DNA from: CAVTOO01 sp963736355
GTDB lineage: Bacteria; Pseudomonadota; Alphaproteobacteria; Rhizobiales; Xanthobacteraceae
Length of the DNA stretch: 64,000 nt
Direction of reading: 5' to 3'
Assembly (NCBI GenBank): GCA_963736355.1
Contig: CAVTOO010000009.1
Location: 124,001 to 188,000, forward strand
Part shown: piece by piece, positions 20,242-29,578 of the stretch
Layout of the letters: every line of letters starts with the position of its first letter
Position numbering within the stretch: position 1 is the stretch's first letter
The notes under the pieces: generated by a model
Database searches by the model: none
Seen by the model: only the letters and a program-made list of their open reading frames with translations
What the model was told of the DNA's origin: nothing
Position numbers and translations under genes: made by a program

Positions 20242-21252
20242 TCAGTACAGACCGCGTCCGGAGGCGAGGCCCGGAATGTTGCCGCGTGCGGCAGGCGCAT
20301 AGGCTGAAACGGGCCGGCCAGCATCAATCGGTCCATTGGCGTCTGAAGCCGCCGTGGCCTGATGGGCATGGTTGAAACGGTCGGCGTTGAGGGTGGTGGC
20401 CTGGGCGTTCAGCGTCCGCGCGGCGGACATTTCGGACGTTGCGGAGACCGCGCTTGCATCCTGAACCGTATGACCGAGCGTATAGGGCCGGCCCATCGGC
20501 GTCGGCACCTCGCCCCGCATGCCGCGCGAGGACGACGGGACTTCGGGAATAAACGGCTTGGCGGAAGCAACCATCACGGCCGACGGCGCGGGGGCCGGTG
20601 TCCCCGTGCGCAGCGTGGCGACGAGCTGACGGTCATCCGAGCCTTCGAGCGGCGCGGAGCCGACATATTCGACCCGCACGCGGGCGATGCCGTTATCGTG
20701 GAACTCAAGCAGCTTGGCGGTGCGGACCGACAGATCGATCACGCGATTGCCATGGAACGGACCGCGATCGTTGATGCGAACGATGATCGAGCGGCCGTTG
20801 CGCGTATTGGTGACGCGCGCGTAACTCGGAATCGGAAGCGTGGGATGCGCGGCGGTGACCGACGTCATGTCGAAGATTTCGCCGTTGGCGGTGCGGCGGC
20901 CGTGGAAGGCGTCGCCGTACCAGGAGGCGAGCCCCTCCTCGCGGAAGTTACCGGGATTTTGCTCGGGCACATACATGCGCCCGGCGACCATGTAGGGCTT
21001 GCCGGTACGATAGGTGCCGCCGCCCTTCGGCACGGGCTCACCGAGATCGACGACACGCGGCGATGCCGAGACGCCGTATTTGGGATCAAGCTTGCGGGCG
21101 AATTTGTCGGATGCGGAGCAATTGGCAAGCACGAGGCAGGCCACAACGCATGCGCTCATACGCGCCGCGTTCCATCGATTGCCTGCTGACTGCCCCATTC
21201 CCGCCCCGTCCATTGCCCCGATCCGGCGCCCCAACGCCATGAACCGAAGCAC
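20242..21252 (-). CDS. rlpA: RlpA-like septal lytic transglycosylase (lipoprotein)
   Basis: This 336-residue protein has a lipoprotein signal (ACLVLANCSAS, lipobox LANC) and an RlpA double-psi beta-barrel domain: EEGLASWYGDAFHGRRTANGEIFDM and RNGRSIIVRINDRGPFHGNRVIDLS, with the catalytic-type Asp in NDRGP. RlpA cleaves peptidoglycan strands lacking stem peptides at the division site. No SPOR domain is visible in the C-terminal 110 residues, which are Ala/Ser/Pro-rich; many alphaproteobacterial RlpA proteins are like this. The start is uncertain: the M at about residue 32 (MSACVVACLV) would also give a good lipoprotein signal. Confidence 0.85.
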   Translation of the reverse strand: MLRFMALGRRIGAMDGAGMGQSAGNRWNAARMSACVVACLVLANCSASDKFARKLDPKYGVSASPRVVDLGEPVPKGGGTYRTGKPYMVAGRMYVPEQNPGNFREEGLASWYGDAFHGRRTANGEIFDMTSVTAAHPTLPIPSYARVTNTRNGRSIIVRINDRGPFHGNRVIDLSVRTAKLLEFHDNGIARVRVEYVGSAPLEGSDDRQLVATLRTGTPAPAPSAVMVASAKPFIPEVPSSSRGMRGEVPTPMGRPYTLGHTVQDASAVSATSEMSAARTLNAQATTLNADRFNHAHQATAASDANGPIDAGRPVSAYAPAARGNIPGLASGRGLY

Positions 21253-21367
21253 AATGCAATCTTATCGCAGCAAAATGGCGGCGGAAATGGGGCCGCCGCC
21301 AATTGCCGTGAAAGGTAGTAAATTGATTCTTGAAGGCTTTCGGGATTGGACGCTCAAATATGCATGG

Positions 21368-22585
21368 TCAGCGAGCAGCGACCTGATCGTCGAACCACTT
21401 CTTCCAGTCCGGCACGGATGTCGCGAAGGTGCCGCGATGGGAGGTCTGGCCGGCAGAAACCGCTTCGACCTTCGGATTTCCCGCGCCCATCGCCTGCTGA
21501 TAGACCATGGGCAGGCGACCGATTCCGACAGTGATTGCCTCGTCGGCCTCGCCATAGAAGTTGCGCATCGGGGTCTTGACGACCCAGCGATAGGATTGCG
21601 CCTGTGCGATGAGCTTGCCGTAAATCGATTCCGCAAAGAACTTCGGATCGAAATATTCCTTGCGGATCAGCTTTTTCAGGTCGGTGGGCACGTCCGCGGG
21701 GTTGAGCGGTTCGCGCATGTAGGCCTTGCGGGCGATGTCGTAATAGTCCGGATTGAACAGGCTCTGCGCCAGGCCGGGAACGCTGTAATAGTTCTCGAAG
21801 GCGAACGACGACAGGATAAACAATGAATTCACCCACACCGCGTCGTTCTTCCTCGGAAAATTGAGAAAGCCGTTGAGCGCCGCAAAAACATCCGCGGGCG
21901 CACTGGCCGTAACGGCGGCCTTGACGGGAATGCCGGAATTCTCGAGCTTTTCAAGGAATGCCATCGTCACAAAGCCGCCCTGCGACCAGCCGGCGAGATA
22001 GAGATCGGTGGTCTGAACCTTTCGATCGGCAAGTACGGACTTGGCCGCATCGAGCATATCGATAGTCGCCTGCTGGTGACTGCCCTTCACCATGTAGCCT
22101 TCCGGTTCCTTGGAGGCGCCCATGCCGAAGTAATCGGCTCCGATCAGCACGTAGCCTTGGGCCGCAAACTGGGCGATCATCAGTTGGGTTTCGGGCGACT
22201 GATCAGGATAGGAAGGCACCTGTGTCTTCTCGTAGACGGTGCCGTGCTGGTAAGAGACAATCGGTAACGGCCCACTTATGCCCTCAGGAATGGCCACGAG
22301 GCCGGTGGCGACGATCGGCTTGTTGCCGCGTTCGGGGACAACCGAATTGTAGGTCACCCGGTAAAGATTGACGGCATTTTTTGCAGGCGTGTAGGACACG
22401 CGGACACCTGAAAAGGCTGGCGTATCGACTGTCAGGATCTTGTTCAGCTTGTCGGCGTCCCAGCGATCGATGAACTGGTAGCTCACGCCGGAGTTGACGG
22501 ACACGGTCTGCTGCGCTCCGGCCTCAGCCGGCATAGCCATGATCACCGCTGCCATTGCGACGGATTTTATAAAGTTCATATGCAT
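21368..22585 (-). CDS. Secreted alpha/beta hydrolase, lipase-like
   Basis: This 405-residue protein starts with a signal peptide (VAMAAVIMAMPAEAGAQQ). It has an alpha/beta-hydrolase core with the nucleophile elbow GWSQGG near residue 198 and an oxyanion-type segment VSYQHGTVYEKTQ near 110. The overall pattern resembles secretory lipases and related esterases that act outside the cytoplasm. The catalytic acid is probably in FYGEADEAI and the His in AGQTSHRGTF near the C-terminus. It stands alone between rlpA and a Bug receptor. The true substrate is unknown. Confidence 0.75.
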   Translation of the reverse strand: MHMNFIKSVAMAAVIMAMPAEAGAQQTVSVNSGVSYQFIDRWDADKLNKILTVDTPAFSGVRVSYTPAKNAVNLYRVTYNSVVPERGNKPIVATGLVAIPEGISGPLPIVSYQHGTVYEKTQVPSYPDQSPETQLMIAQFAAQGYVLIGADYFGMGASKEPEGYMVKGSHQQATIDMLDAAKSVLADRKVQTTDLYLAGWSQGGFVTMAFLEKLENSGIPVKAAVTASAPADVFAALNGFLNFPRKNDAVWVNSLFILSSFAFENYYSVPGLAQSLFNPDYYDIARKAYMREPLNPADVPTDLKKLIRKEYFDPKFFAESIYGKLIAQAQSYRWVVKTPMRNFYGEADEAITVGIGRLPMVYQQAMGAGNPKVEAVSAGQTSHRGTFATSVPDWKKWFDDQVAAR

Positions 22586-22775
22586 TTTTACGTGGCCCCG
22601 TTGAAGCCAGTAAATTTAGCCACGACGCACTAAGAACACATGAATTAAGGCCGATGATGCCTTCGAAATCGCAGAGAAGGTCGATATCAGAACGATCGGC
22701 CAGAGCGTCGGCATCGCCGACGTTTTCACAGCAAGCGAGCCGGCTGAAGGCGGCTTGAGAGCATTCGAGGGCGCC

Positions 22776-23741
22776 CTACTTCACGCGCTCGATCTTGTTG
22801 GTCTCGATTACCTTGGCCCAGGTCACCGTCTCATTGGCGATGAACTTCTGGAAATCGGCCGGACCCATGACCAGCGGCGCGGCGCCGGAGGCTTCGATCT
22901 TCTTGATGGTCTCCGGCTCGGCCTGAATGGCCGCGATTTCCTTCGCAAGGCGCTGGGCGACTGCATCAGGCATGTTCGCCGGGCCGACGAGCCCATACCA
23001 CGTGGTGCGCGCGAGGTTGGGAAAGCCGGCCTCAATGACGGTGGGCACATTGGGGAAGCGCGGCAGGCGCTGCTTGCTGGTCACGGCCAGCGCCTTGAGC
23101 TGGCCGTTCTCCACGAACTGACCGCTGGAGGCGATCGAGTTGACCGTCGTCTCGATCTGGCCGCTGATGGTGTCGGTGCGGGCCTGCGCCATGCCGCCAT
23201 AGGGCACGAACTGAATCTTGGCGCCGGATTCGGCCTTGAAAAGCTCCATCACCATCTGGTTGATGAAGCCGACGCCGTTGCCGTAGTTCAGCTTTGCGGG
23301 GTTGGCCTTGGAGTAATCGGCCAATTCCTTGAGCGTGTTCATGGGCTGCTTCGGATTGACCACGAACAGCAGCGGCGAGTTCGCCCACATCGCGATGGCC
23401 TTGAAGTCCTTGACCATGTCGAAGCCGGGCGTCGCGTAGAGCGTGTGGTTGATCGTGCCGGCGGGAGCCATCATCACGATGCGGTAGCCGTCGGGTGTCG
23501 CGCGCGCGACATCGGCCTGCGCGATATTGCCGCCCGCGCCCGCCTTGTTTTCGATGACGACGCGCTGGCCGAGCTTGTCGCTCAGACGGTCCGCCAGGAT
23601 ACGCGCCTGAACATCGGTGCCGCCGCCCGGCGCCGCGCCGACCAGAATCGTGATGGCGCGATCCGGATAAGGGGCCTGGGCCGACACCATGCCTGCGCCG
23701 CCGACCAGCGCCACCAAACCGATTGTGACAGATTTCAACAT
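22776..23741 (-). CDS. Bug-type periplasmic receptor, copy 2
   Basis: Intact 321-residue receptor: signal peptide (VTIGLVALVGGAGMVSAQ), then YPDRAITILVGAAPGGGTDVQARILAD and QADVARATPDGYRIVM typical of Bug proteins. The start ATG at 23741 faces the enolase-superfamily gene at 24018, so the two probably share a control region containing the palindrome at 23852-23864. It likely binds the compound degraded by the genes that follow at 24-31 kb (inference from position). Confidence 0.87.
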   Translation of the reverse strand: MLKSVTIGLVALVGGAGMVSAQAPYPDRAITILVGAAPGGGTDVQARILADRLSDKLGQRVVIENKAGAGGNIAQADVARATPDGYRIVMMAPAGTINHTLYATPGFDMVKDFKAIAMWANSPLLFVVNPKQPMNTLKELADYSKANPAKLNYGNGVGFINQMVMELFKAESGAKIQFVPYGGMAQARTDTISGQIETTVNSIASSGQFVENGQLKALAVTSKQRLPRFPNVPTVIEAGFPNLARTTWYGLVGPANMPDAVAQRLAKEIAAIQAEPETIKKIEASGAAPLVMGPADFQKFIANETVTWAKVIETNKIERVK

Positions 23742-24017
23742 GGTATCCTCCCAGTGGCCGTGACCGGCCTTGCCCTTTTGACCTTTCACGGCCTGATTGT
23801 TGCGGCCGACCGTAGAGGAGCGGTCAGCATCGGGGCAACCTGTTGAATAGACGAAATCATTTCGATAACTGAAACGCCCGCAGGAAAAATCCGCTGTGCA
23901 ATCTGCGCGTTTTGGTCAAGCGCCGTGCCGATAGCGCGCGGTCGCAAACTCTGATTGTGTGCGCCGGGCCGTGGCGAACGTGGTGTGCTGCGCGGGACTG
24001 GAAATGGGAGATTGCCG
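23742..24017. promoter_or_regulatory. Divergent control region, Bug receptor 2 / dehydratase 2
   Basis: This 276-base gap carries promoters for both directions. At 23852-23864 it holds a perfect 13-base palindrome, CGAAATCATTTCG, whose core GAAATNATTTC matches the half-sites bound by IclR-family regulators such as E. coli IclR. No IclR gene is in the window. Confidence 0.5.
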
Positions 24018-25193
24018 GTGAAGATCACGGGCTACGACATTCTTTACGCGAACGCCGGCTGGCGCAACGCGTGCTTCCTCAAGATCATGACCGACGAGGG
24101 TCTCGTGGGCTGGTCGGAATTCTCCGAGCATACCGGCACTGCCGGCATCTCCGGCGTGGTCCGCGAACTCGCAACCCTCATCAAGGGCATGAATCCGATC
24201 GCGATCGAAACCATCGCGGCGTTCCTGCGCGGACGCACGATGCAGGCCGGTGGCGGCATGAATCAGCACGCCATCGCAGCCATCGTGAATGCGCTGTTCG
24301 ATATCAAGGGCAAGGCGCTGAATACGCCGGTGCATACGCTGTTCGGTGGCCCGGTGCGCGACCGCGTGCCGGCTTACTGGTCGCATTGCGGGTCGTATCG
24401 CATCCGTCACGGCGCGATGGTCGGCAAGCCGCCGGTGAAGAATTTCGACGACATTGCCAAGCTCGGCGCCGAAGCGCGCGAGCTGGGATTCAAGGCGCTC
24501 AAAACAGGCATGGTGACGTGGGCGGACGGCGCCTTCGCCAATTTCGGTCCCGGCTTTGCGTTTACGCCCGGCTGGCCGGCGATGAATGTCGATCGGCTCG
24601 CCATCGACACCACGGTGAAAATGATGGAGGCGTTCCGCGAGGGTGCCGGCCCGACCGTGCAGCTCGCTCTCGACCTCAACTTTCACTTCAAGACCGAGGG
24701 CTATCTTGAAGTCATTCGGGCGCTAAAGGGCTTCGACCTCTTGTGGCTGGAGCTCGATACGTTCGATCCCAAGGCGCTGTCGCGGATTCGCTCGGCCGCG
24801 CCATTCCCCATCGCCTCCCTGGAGGCGTTGTTCTTCCGCCAGGGGCTGAAGCCCTATCTCGACGAAGGCTGCGCCGACATCGGCATCATCGACGTGACGT
24901 GGAACGGCTATCTGGAGTTGGTGAAGATGGCGGACTACTGCGCCGCCTATGAGGTCAATGTCGCCTCGCACGCGTATTGTGCCGGCGGTCTTGCCGACGT
25001 CATGAGCGCGCATTTCGCCGCTGCGGTCCCGAACTTCCGCATCATGGAATACGATTACGATGACGTGCCGTGGAAGGCGGAATTCCTGACCAATCCGCTG
25101 GTCGTCAAGAACAGCGACGTCATCGTGCCGCAGGGTCCGGGCTGGGGTTGCGACGTCAACGAGGCCGCGTTGAAGAAGCATCCGGTGAAGTGA
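24018..25193 (+). CDS. Enolase-superfamily dehydratase/racemase, copy 2
   Basis: This 391-residue enzyme belongs to the enolase superfamily. Visible features are the barrel lysines in GFKALKTGM, metal ligands in LALDLNFHF, WLELDTFD and ASLEALFF, and a C-terminal His in VASHAYCAGG. The extra insert WADGAFANFGPGFAFTPGW after the lysines differs from copy 1, so the two probably act on different substrates. GTG at 24018 is chosen because GGAG sits at 24007-24010 and KITGYDILYANAGWRN is a natural N-terminus. The CoA-transferase starts 10 bases after the stop, in the same operon. Confidence 0.85.
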   Translation: MKITGYDILYANAGWRNACFLKIMTDEGLVGWSEFSEHTGTAGISGVVRELATLIKGMNPIAIETIAAFLRGRTMQAGGGMNQHAIAAIVNALFDIKGKALNTPVHTLFGGPVRDRVPAYWSHCGSYRIRHGAMVGKPPVKNFDDIAKLGAEARELGFKALKTGMVTWADGAFANFGPGFAFTPGWPAMNVDRLAIDTTVKMMEAFREGAGPTVQLALDLNFHFKTEGYLEVIRALKGFDLLWLELDTFDPKALSRIRSAAPFPIASLEALFFRQGLKPYLDEGCADIGIIDVTWNGYLELVKMADYCAAYEVNVASHAYCAGGLADVMSAHFAAAVPNFRIMEYDYDDVPWKAEFLTNPLVVKNSDVIVPQGPGWGCDVNEAALKKHPVK

Positions 25194-25203
25194 GGTTATC
25201 GTT

Positions 25204-26409
25204 GTGAGTATGCGTCCCTTCGAAGGCATCAAGGTCCTCGACCTCACCCATGTGCTGGCGGGGCCGTTCGCGGCCTATCAGCTCGGTGTGTTCGGCGCCG
25301 ACGTCATCAAGATCGAGATGCCGACCGACCCGGATCAAACCCGCTATTCCGGTCCGGACGAGGCTCTGGTCGACGCCAATATGGGTGCTTACTACCTCAC
25401 GCAAGGCTCCAACAAGCGCTCGCTGACGCTTGATCTTAAAACAGAAAAAGGTCGGGCGATTCTCAAGAAGCTGGTCGCCGGCGCCGACATTTTTCTGGAG
25501 AACTACCGCCCCGGCGCGATGGACGCGCTCGGCCTCGGCTACGCCGATCTGGCTGCGATCAATCCGAAGCTGATCTACGCCTCGATGTCGGCCTTCGGCG
25601 CGGACGGGCCTCGGCGGACGCAGACGGGCTACGATCAGGTGATCCAGGCGTCCTCCGGCCTGATGGCGACGAGCGGCACGCCGGACTTCAATCCGCTGCG
25701 TCAGGCGACGCCGGCGATCGACTACGCCAGCGGCACGACCGGGGCCTTCGCGCTTGCCAGCGCCCTCTTCCAGCGCGAGCGCACCGGCCGCGGCCAGCGC
25801 ATCGACATGGCGATGCTCGATGTCGCGCTGGTGCTGATGGGAACGCATGTCACGGGCTATCTGCGCAATGGCTGGCACCCAACGCCGCAGGGCAACCGCT
25901 TCGAGTTCGCCACCATCGGCATCTATCAGACCAAGGCGGGCCAGCTGATGATTGCGGCGATCAACCTGCGCCAGCAGGCGCGACTGTGGACCCTGCTCGG
26001 CCGCCCGGACCTGATCAAGAAGAACAACCGCGAGCGCGCTGCCGACCGCGACCGCGAAGGCGCGGCGCTGACCGAGATCATGCTGACCAGGACCGCTGAC
26101 GAATGGGAGGCGTACTTCCAGGAGAACCATGTGCCGGTTGGACGCATCCGCCAGTTGCGGGACACCCTCGCCGATCCGCAGCTCAAGACGCGTGACATCG
26201 TCTATCGCTTCGAGGACGGCGCGCCCGGTGTCGAAGGCGGGTTCTCGGTGCCGGTCGCGGCCTTCAAGCTCGACCATGGCGGCGCGCGTATCGACCGCCC
26301 GCCGCCGCAATTTGGCGAGCATAATGACGAGATTCTCAGCTCGCTCGGCTACAGCACTGCGGATATCGATGCCCTGCGCGCCCAGGGCGTGATCGGCAAG
26401 CGGCCGTAG
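25204..26409 (+). CDS. Class III CoA-transferase, CaiB/BaiF family
   Basis: This 401-residue protein has the class III CoA-transferase opening GIKVLDLTHVLAGPFAAYQLGVFGADVIKIE, the SNKRSLTLDLKTEKG segment and the catalytic Asp in RGQRIDMAMLDV. These enzymes move CoA between carboxylic acids. It follows the enolase-superfamily gene by 10 bases (GTG start at 25204), so activation of the acid as a CoA thioester may come after or alongside dehydration. A hairpin at 26456-26476 follows. Confidence 0.9.
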   Translation: MSMRPFEGIKVLDLTHVLAGPFAAYQLGVFGADVIKIEMPTDPDQTRYSGPDEALVDANMGAYYLTQGSNKRSLTLDLKTEKGRAILKKLVAGADIFLENYRPGAMDALGLGYADLAAINPKLIYASMSAFGADGPRRTQTGYDQVIQASSGLMATSGTPDFNPLRQATPAIDYASGTTGAFALASALFQRERTGRGQRIDMAMLDVALVLMGTHVTGYLRNGWHPTPQGNRFEFATIGIYQTKAGQLMIAAINLRQQARLWTLLGRPDLIKKNNRERAADRDREGAALTEIMLTRTADEWEAYFQENHVPVGRIRQLRDTLADPQLKTRDIVYRFEDGAPGVEGGFSVPVAAFKLDHGGARIDRPPPQFGEHNDEILSSLGYSTADIDALRAQGVIGKRP

Positions 26410-26455
26410 AGAGTCTGCAGTCGTTCACAGCAATGGGCTTTCGAGCCCGACGTGT

Positions 26456-26476
26456 CGCGCTTGCATGACAAGCGCG
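26456..26476 (+). terminator. Hairpin after the CoA-transferase gene
   Basis: CGCGCTTG and CAAGCGCG form a perfect 8-bp stem with a 5-base loop (CATGA), followed by TTTC. It lies 46 bases after the CoA-transferase stop and may end that transcript before the molybdenum-hydroxylase operon. Confidence 0.5.
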
Positions 26477-26485
26477 TTTCCGGTC

Positions 26486-26512
26486 GTGCACTGCACGCGT
26501 TCCGCACTGCAC
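26486..26512. repeat. Repeated GCACTGCAC motif upstream of the molybdenum hydroxylase genes
   Basis: GCACTGCAC occurs at 26488-26496 and again at 26504-26512. The first copy lies in an 11-base palindrome, GTGCACTGCAC (26486-26496). The pair sits about 125 bases before the coxS-like start and could be an operator. Confidence 0.35.
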
Positions 26513-26635
26513 ACAGGCATCACATTTTCGAATTGGTCTAAGGATCAATTGCAGTCTGCTCGAACGCGGTGCCTAATCCCGTCCAGCGATAAGAAAAAAA
26601 TACATAATAACGAGAAACGCCAGGGAGGTTTGCTC

Positions 26636-27121
26636 ATGACTGCTGTCGTGATGACCGTGAATGGCAAGGCGGTCTCGACCGACCTCGAAGACCGCACATT
26701 GCTGGTTGAGTTTCTTCGCGAACATCTTGGGCTGACCGGAACGCATGTCGGATGCGACACCAGCCAATGCGGCGCTTGCGTCGTGCATATCGACGGCCGC
26801 GCTGTGAAGTCCTGCACGGTTCTGGTCGGACAAGCAGCCGGATCGAAAATCACGACCATCGAAGGCATCGCGCGCGGCGACGAACTGCATCCGATGCAGG
26901 CCGCGTTTCGCGACAATCATGGCCTGCAATGCGGATTCTGTACGCCTGGCATGATCATGACAGCGATCGATATCGTCAATCGCCACAACGGCGAACTTGA
27001 CGAGGCGACCGTGCGCCATGAGCTGGAAGGCAATATCTGCCGCTGCACGGGCTACCAGAACATCGTCAAGTCCGTGCTCGATGCTGCCGTTCGCATGAAG
27101 GTTGCTCAGGCGGCGGAATAG
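26636..27121 (+). CDS. Molybdenum hydroxylase small subunit, two [2Fe-2S] (CoxS-like)
   Basis: This 161-residue iron-sulfur subunit carries electrons from the molybdenum site to FAD. The plant-type cluster cysteines are in GCDTSQCGACVVHI with a fourth in SCTVL, and the second cluster is in QCGFCTPGMIM and NICRCTGYQNI. Start ATG at 26636 has GGGAGG at 26623-26628. It heads a three-gene operon (small, large, medium). These subunits are homologous to CO dehydrogenase and xanthine dehydrogenase; the large subunit does not support CO oxidation here. Confidence 0.92.
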   Translation: MTAVVMTVNGKAVSTDLEDRTLLVEFLREHLGLTGTHVGCDTSQCGACVVHIDGRAVKSCTVLVGQAAGSKITTIEGIARGDELHPMQAAFRDNHGLQCGFCTPGMIMTAIDIVNRHNGELDEATVRHELEGNICRCTGYQNIVKSVLDAAVRMKVAQAAE

Positions 27122-27217
27122 ATCGACATCGATCGTCTGGTGATATCGGCCGTTCTTCGTATTGTTCGCTGCGAGCCCACAAGTACTGCGGCGAGAAACC
27201 ATTTCGGAGGGATCGTC

Positions 27218-29563
27218 ATGGGCGCTGAAGGCATCGGTGCAAGCGTCGTCCGCAAGGAAGACAAGCGCTTCATCACGGGCAAGGGACGCTATACGGACGA
27301 TTTCAAAGTCCATGGCATGACGCATGCCAGCTTCATTCGCTCTCCCCACGCGCACGCCAGAATAAAATCCATCGACGCCTCGGCGGCGCTGAAGATGCCC
27401 GGCGTCGTTGCCGTTCTCGCCGGGCGTGAACTGGTCGACGACAAGATCGGCAATCTCATCTGTGGCTGGATGATCCACTCCAAGGACGGCACGCCGATGA
27501 AAATGGGCGCGTGGCCGGCCATGGCGCCCGACACGGTGCGGTTCGTCGGTCAGGCCGTGGCGGTGGTGATCGCGGAGACCAAAAACCTCGCGCGTGACGC
27601 GGCCGAAGCTGTGAACGTCACTTATGAAGAGTTGCCTGCGATCCCGGATATTCGCGCGGCGATTGCACCCGGCGCGCCACAGCTCCATCCCGAAGCGCCC
27701 GGCAATGTCGTCTATGACTGGGCGATTGGCGACGAAGCCGCATGCAAGGGCGCTTTCGCCAAGGCGGCGAACGTGGTCAAGATCGAACTGACCAACAATC
27801 GGCTGGTGCCGAACGCCATGGAACCGCGCTCGGCATTGGCCGAGTATGACAGCGCCGAAGAACATTTCACGCTGCATACGACGTCGCAAAATCCCCACGT
27901 CGCCCGCCTCGTTCTGTCAGCGTTCTACAACATCGCGCCGGAACACAAGCTCAGGGTCATCGCGCCGGATGTCGGCGGCGGGTTCGGATCCAAGATCTTC
28001 ATTTACCCGGAAGAGATGGTCGCGCTATGGGCCGCCAAGAAGGTTGGGCGCGCCGTCAAATGGACGGCGGACCGCACGGAATCGTTCCTCACCGATGCGC
28101 ACGGCCGCGATCACATCTCGACCGCCGAGATGGCGTTCGACAAAGACAACAAGATGCTGGGTTTGCGCGTCAAGACCTATGCGAATTTCGGCGCTTACAT
28201 GTCGCTGTTCTCGTCGTCAGTGCCGACCTATCTTTATGCGACGCTGCTGTCGGGCCAGTACGCCATTCCGGCGATCCATGCGGAGGTCATCGGCGTCTAC
28301 ACCAACACAACGCCTGTCGATGCGCTGCGCGGTGCCGGCCGGCCGGAAGCCTGCTTCCTGCTGGAGCGGCTGGTCGAGACGGCCGCGCGTCAACTCAAGG
28401 TCGATCCCGCCGAATTGCGGCGGAAGAATTTCATCACCACCTTCCCCTACCAGACGCCAGTGATCATGACCTATGACGTGGGTGACTATGGTGCCTCACT
28501 CGATGCGGCGTTGAAGGCCATCGACTACGCGAACTTCGCCAAGCGCAAGGCGCAGGCCAAAAAAGAAGGCAAGCTGCGCGGCATCGGGTTGTGCTGCTAC
28601 ATCGAAGCCTGCGGCATTGCACCGTCGAAAGCGGTTGGCAGCCTGGGCGCAGGTGTGGGCCTTTGGGAATCCGCCGAGATCCGCGTCAATCCGGTCGGCA
28701 CAATCGAAGTCCTGACCGGGTCACACAGCCACGGCCAGGGTCACGAGACGACGTTTGCGCAAGTCATCTCGGAGCGGCTCGGCGTGCCGATCAGCCAGGT
28801 GTCCATCGTCCATGGCGACACCGACAAGGTTCAGTTCGGCATGGGCACCTATGGCTCGCGCTCTGCCGCTGTCGGTCTTTCGGCCGTCGTCAAGGCCATG
28901 GAGAAGGTCGAGGAGAAGGCCAAGAAGATCGTGGCGCACCAGCTCGAGGTGTCGGAAAACGACATCGTCATCGAAGACGGCGAGTTCAAGGTGACGGGCA
29001 CCGACAAGAAGCTGGCCTTGTCGGCCGTGGCGCTCGCGGCTTACACCGGGCACAATCTTCCGCCCGGTATGGAGCCGGGCCTGAAGGAAGGCGCGTTCTA
29101 CGATCCGACCAACTTCACCTTCCCTGCCGGCGCCTATATCTGCGAAGTCGACGTCGATCCCGCGACCGGCAAGACCACGTTCGTGAATTTCGTCGCGGTC
29201 GACGATTTCGGCCGGCTCATCAATCCCATGATCGTCGAAGGTCAGGTGCATGGCGGCCTCGCCCATGGCATCGGACAGGCGCTTCTGGAAAGCGCGATCT
29301 ATGATTCCTCCGGCCAGTTCGTCACGGCATCGTTCATGGATTACGCCATGCCAAGGGCGGACGACCTGCCCCACTTCAATCTGCAGCACACCACGACGCT
29401 GTGTCCGAGCAATCCGCTCGGCGTGAAAGGCTGCGGTGAAGCCGGCGCGATCGGCGCGTCTGCTGCCGTCATCAACGCGATCACGGATGCGATCGGACAC
29501 GAGCGGCTTGCGATGCCCGCAACGCCCGATCGGGTGTGGAACGCCATTCACGCGCGCAATTAG
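27218..29563 (+). CDS. Molybdenum hydroxylase large subunit (xanthine dehydrogenase family)
   Basis: This 781-residue subunit binds the molybdopterin cytosine dinucleotide cofactor. The opening GIGASVVRKEDKRFITGKGRYTDD and the catalytic Glu in GVKGCGEAGAIGA are typical. At the place where form I CO dehydrogenase has AYxCSFR, this protein reads DALRGAGRPEA, so it is a general aldehyde/xanthine-type hydroxylase and not a true CO dehydrogenase. The ATG at 27218 follows GGAGGGATC. Next to an SMP-30 lactonase, oxidation of an aldose or aldehyde is a reasonable guess. Confidence 0.9.
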   Translation: MGAEGIGASVVRKEDKRFITGKGRYTDDFKVHGMTHASFIRSPHAHARIKSIDASAALKMPGVVAVLAGRELVDDKIGNLICGWMIHSKDGTPMKMGAWPAMAPDTVRFVGQAVAVVIAETKNLARDAAEAVNVTYEELPAIPDIRAAIAPGAPQLHPEAPGNVVYDWAIGDEAACKGAFAKAANVVKIELTNNRLVPNAMEPRSALAEYDSAEEHFTLHTTSQNPHVARLVLSAFYNIAPEHKLRVIAPDVGGGFGSKIFIYPEEMVALWAAKKVGRAVKWTADRTESFLTDAHGRDHISTAEMAFDKDNKMLGLRVKTYANFGAYMSLFSSSVPTYLYATLLSGQYAIPAIHAEVIGVYTNTTPVDALRGAGRPEACFLLERLVETAARQLKVDPAELRRKNFITTFPYQTPVIMTYDVGDYGASLDAALKAIDYANFAKRKAQAKKEGKLRGIGLCCYIEACGIAPSKAVGSLGAGVGLWESAEIRVNPVGTIEVLTGSHSHGQGHETTFAQVISERLGVPISQVSIVHGDTDKVQFGMGTYGSRSAAVGLSAVVKAMEKVEEKAKKIVAHQLEVSENDIVIEDGEFKVTGTDKKLALSAVALAAYTGHNLPPGMEPGLKEGAFYDPTNFTFPAGAYICEVDVDPATGKTTFVNFVAVDDFGRLINPMIVEGQVHGGLAHGIGQALLESAIYDSSGQFVTASFMDYAMPRADDLPHFNLQHTTTLCPSNPLGVKGCGEAGAIGASAAVINAITDAIGHERLAMPATPDRVWNAIHARN

Positions 29564-29578
29564 GATGGGAGAGCCGTC

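Noticed and set aside
22630..22760. A short protein-like stretch (around ADDAFEIAEKVDI) between the secreted hydrolase and Bug receptor 2
   Set aside because: It has no start codon with a ribosome site and I could not match it to a family. It could be a gene remnant, but the support is too thin to annotate.
27218..29563. Form I CO dehydrogenase
   Set aside because: The AYxCSFR active-site loop is missing; DALRGAGR is found instead, so CO oxidation is not supported.
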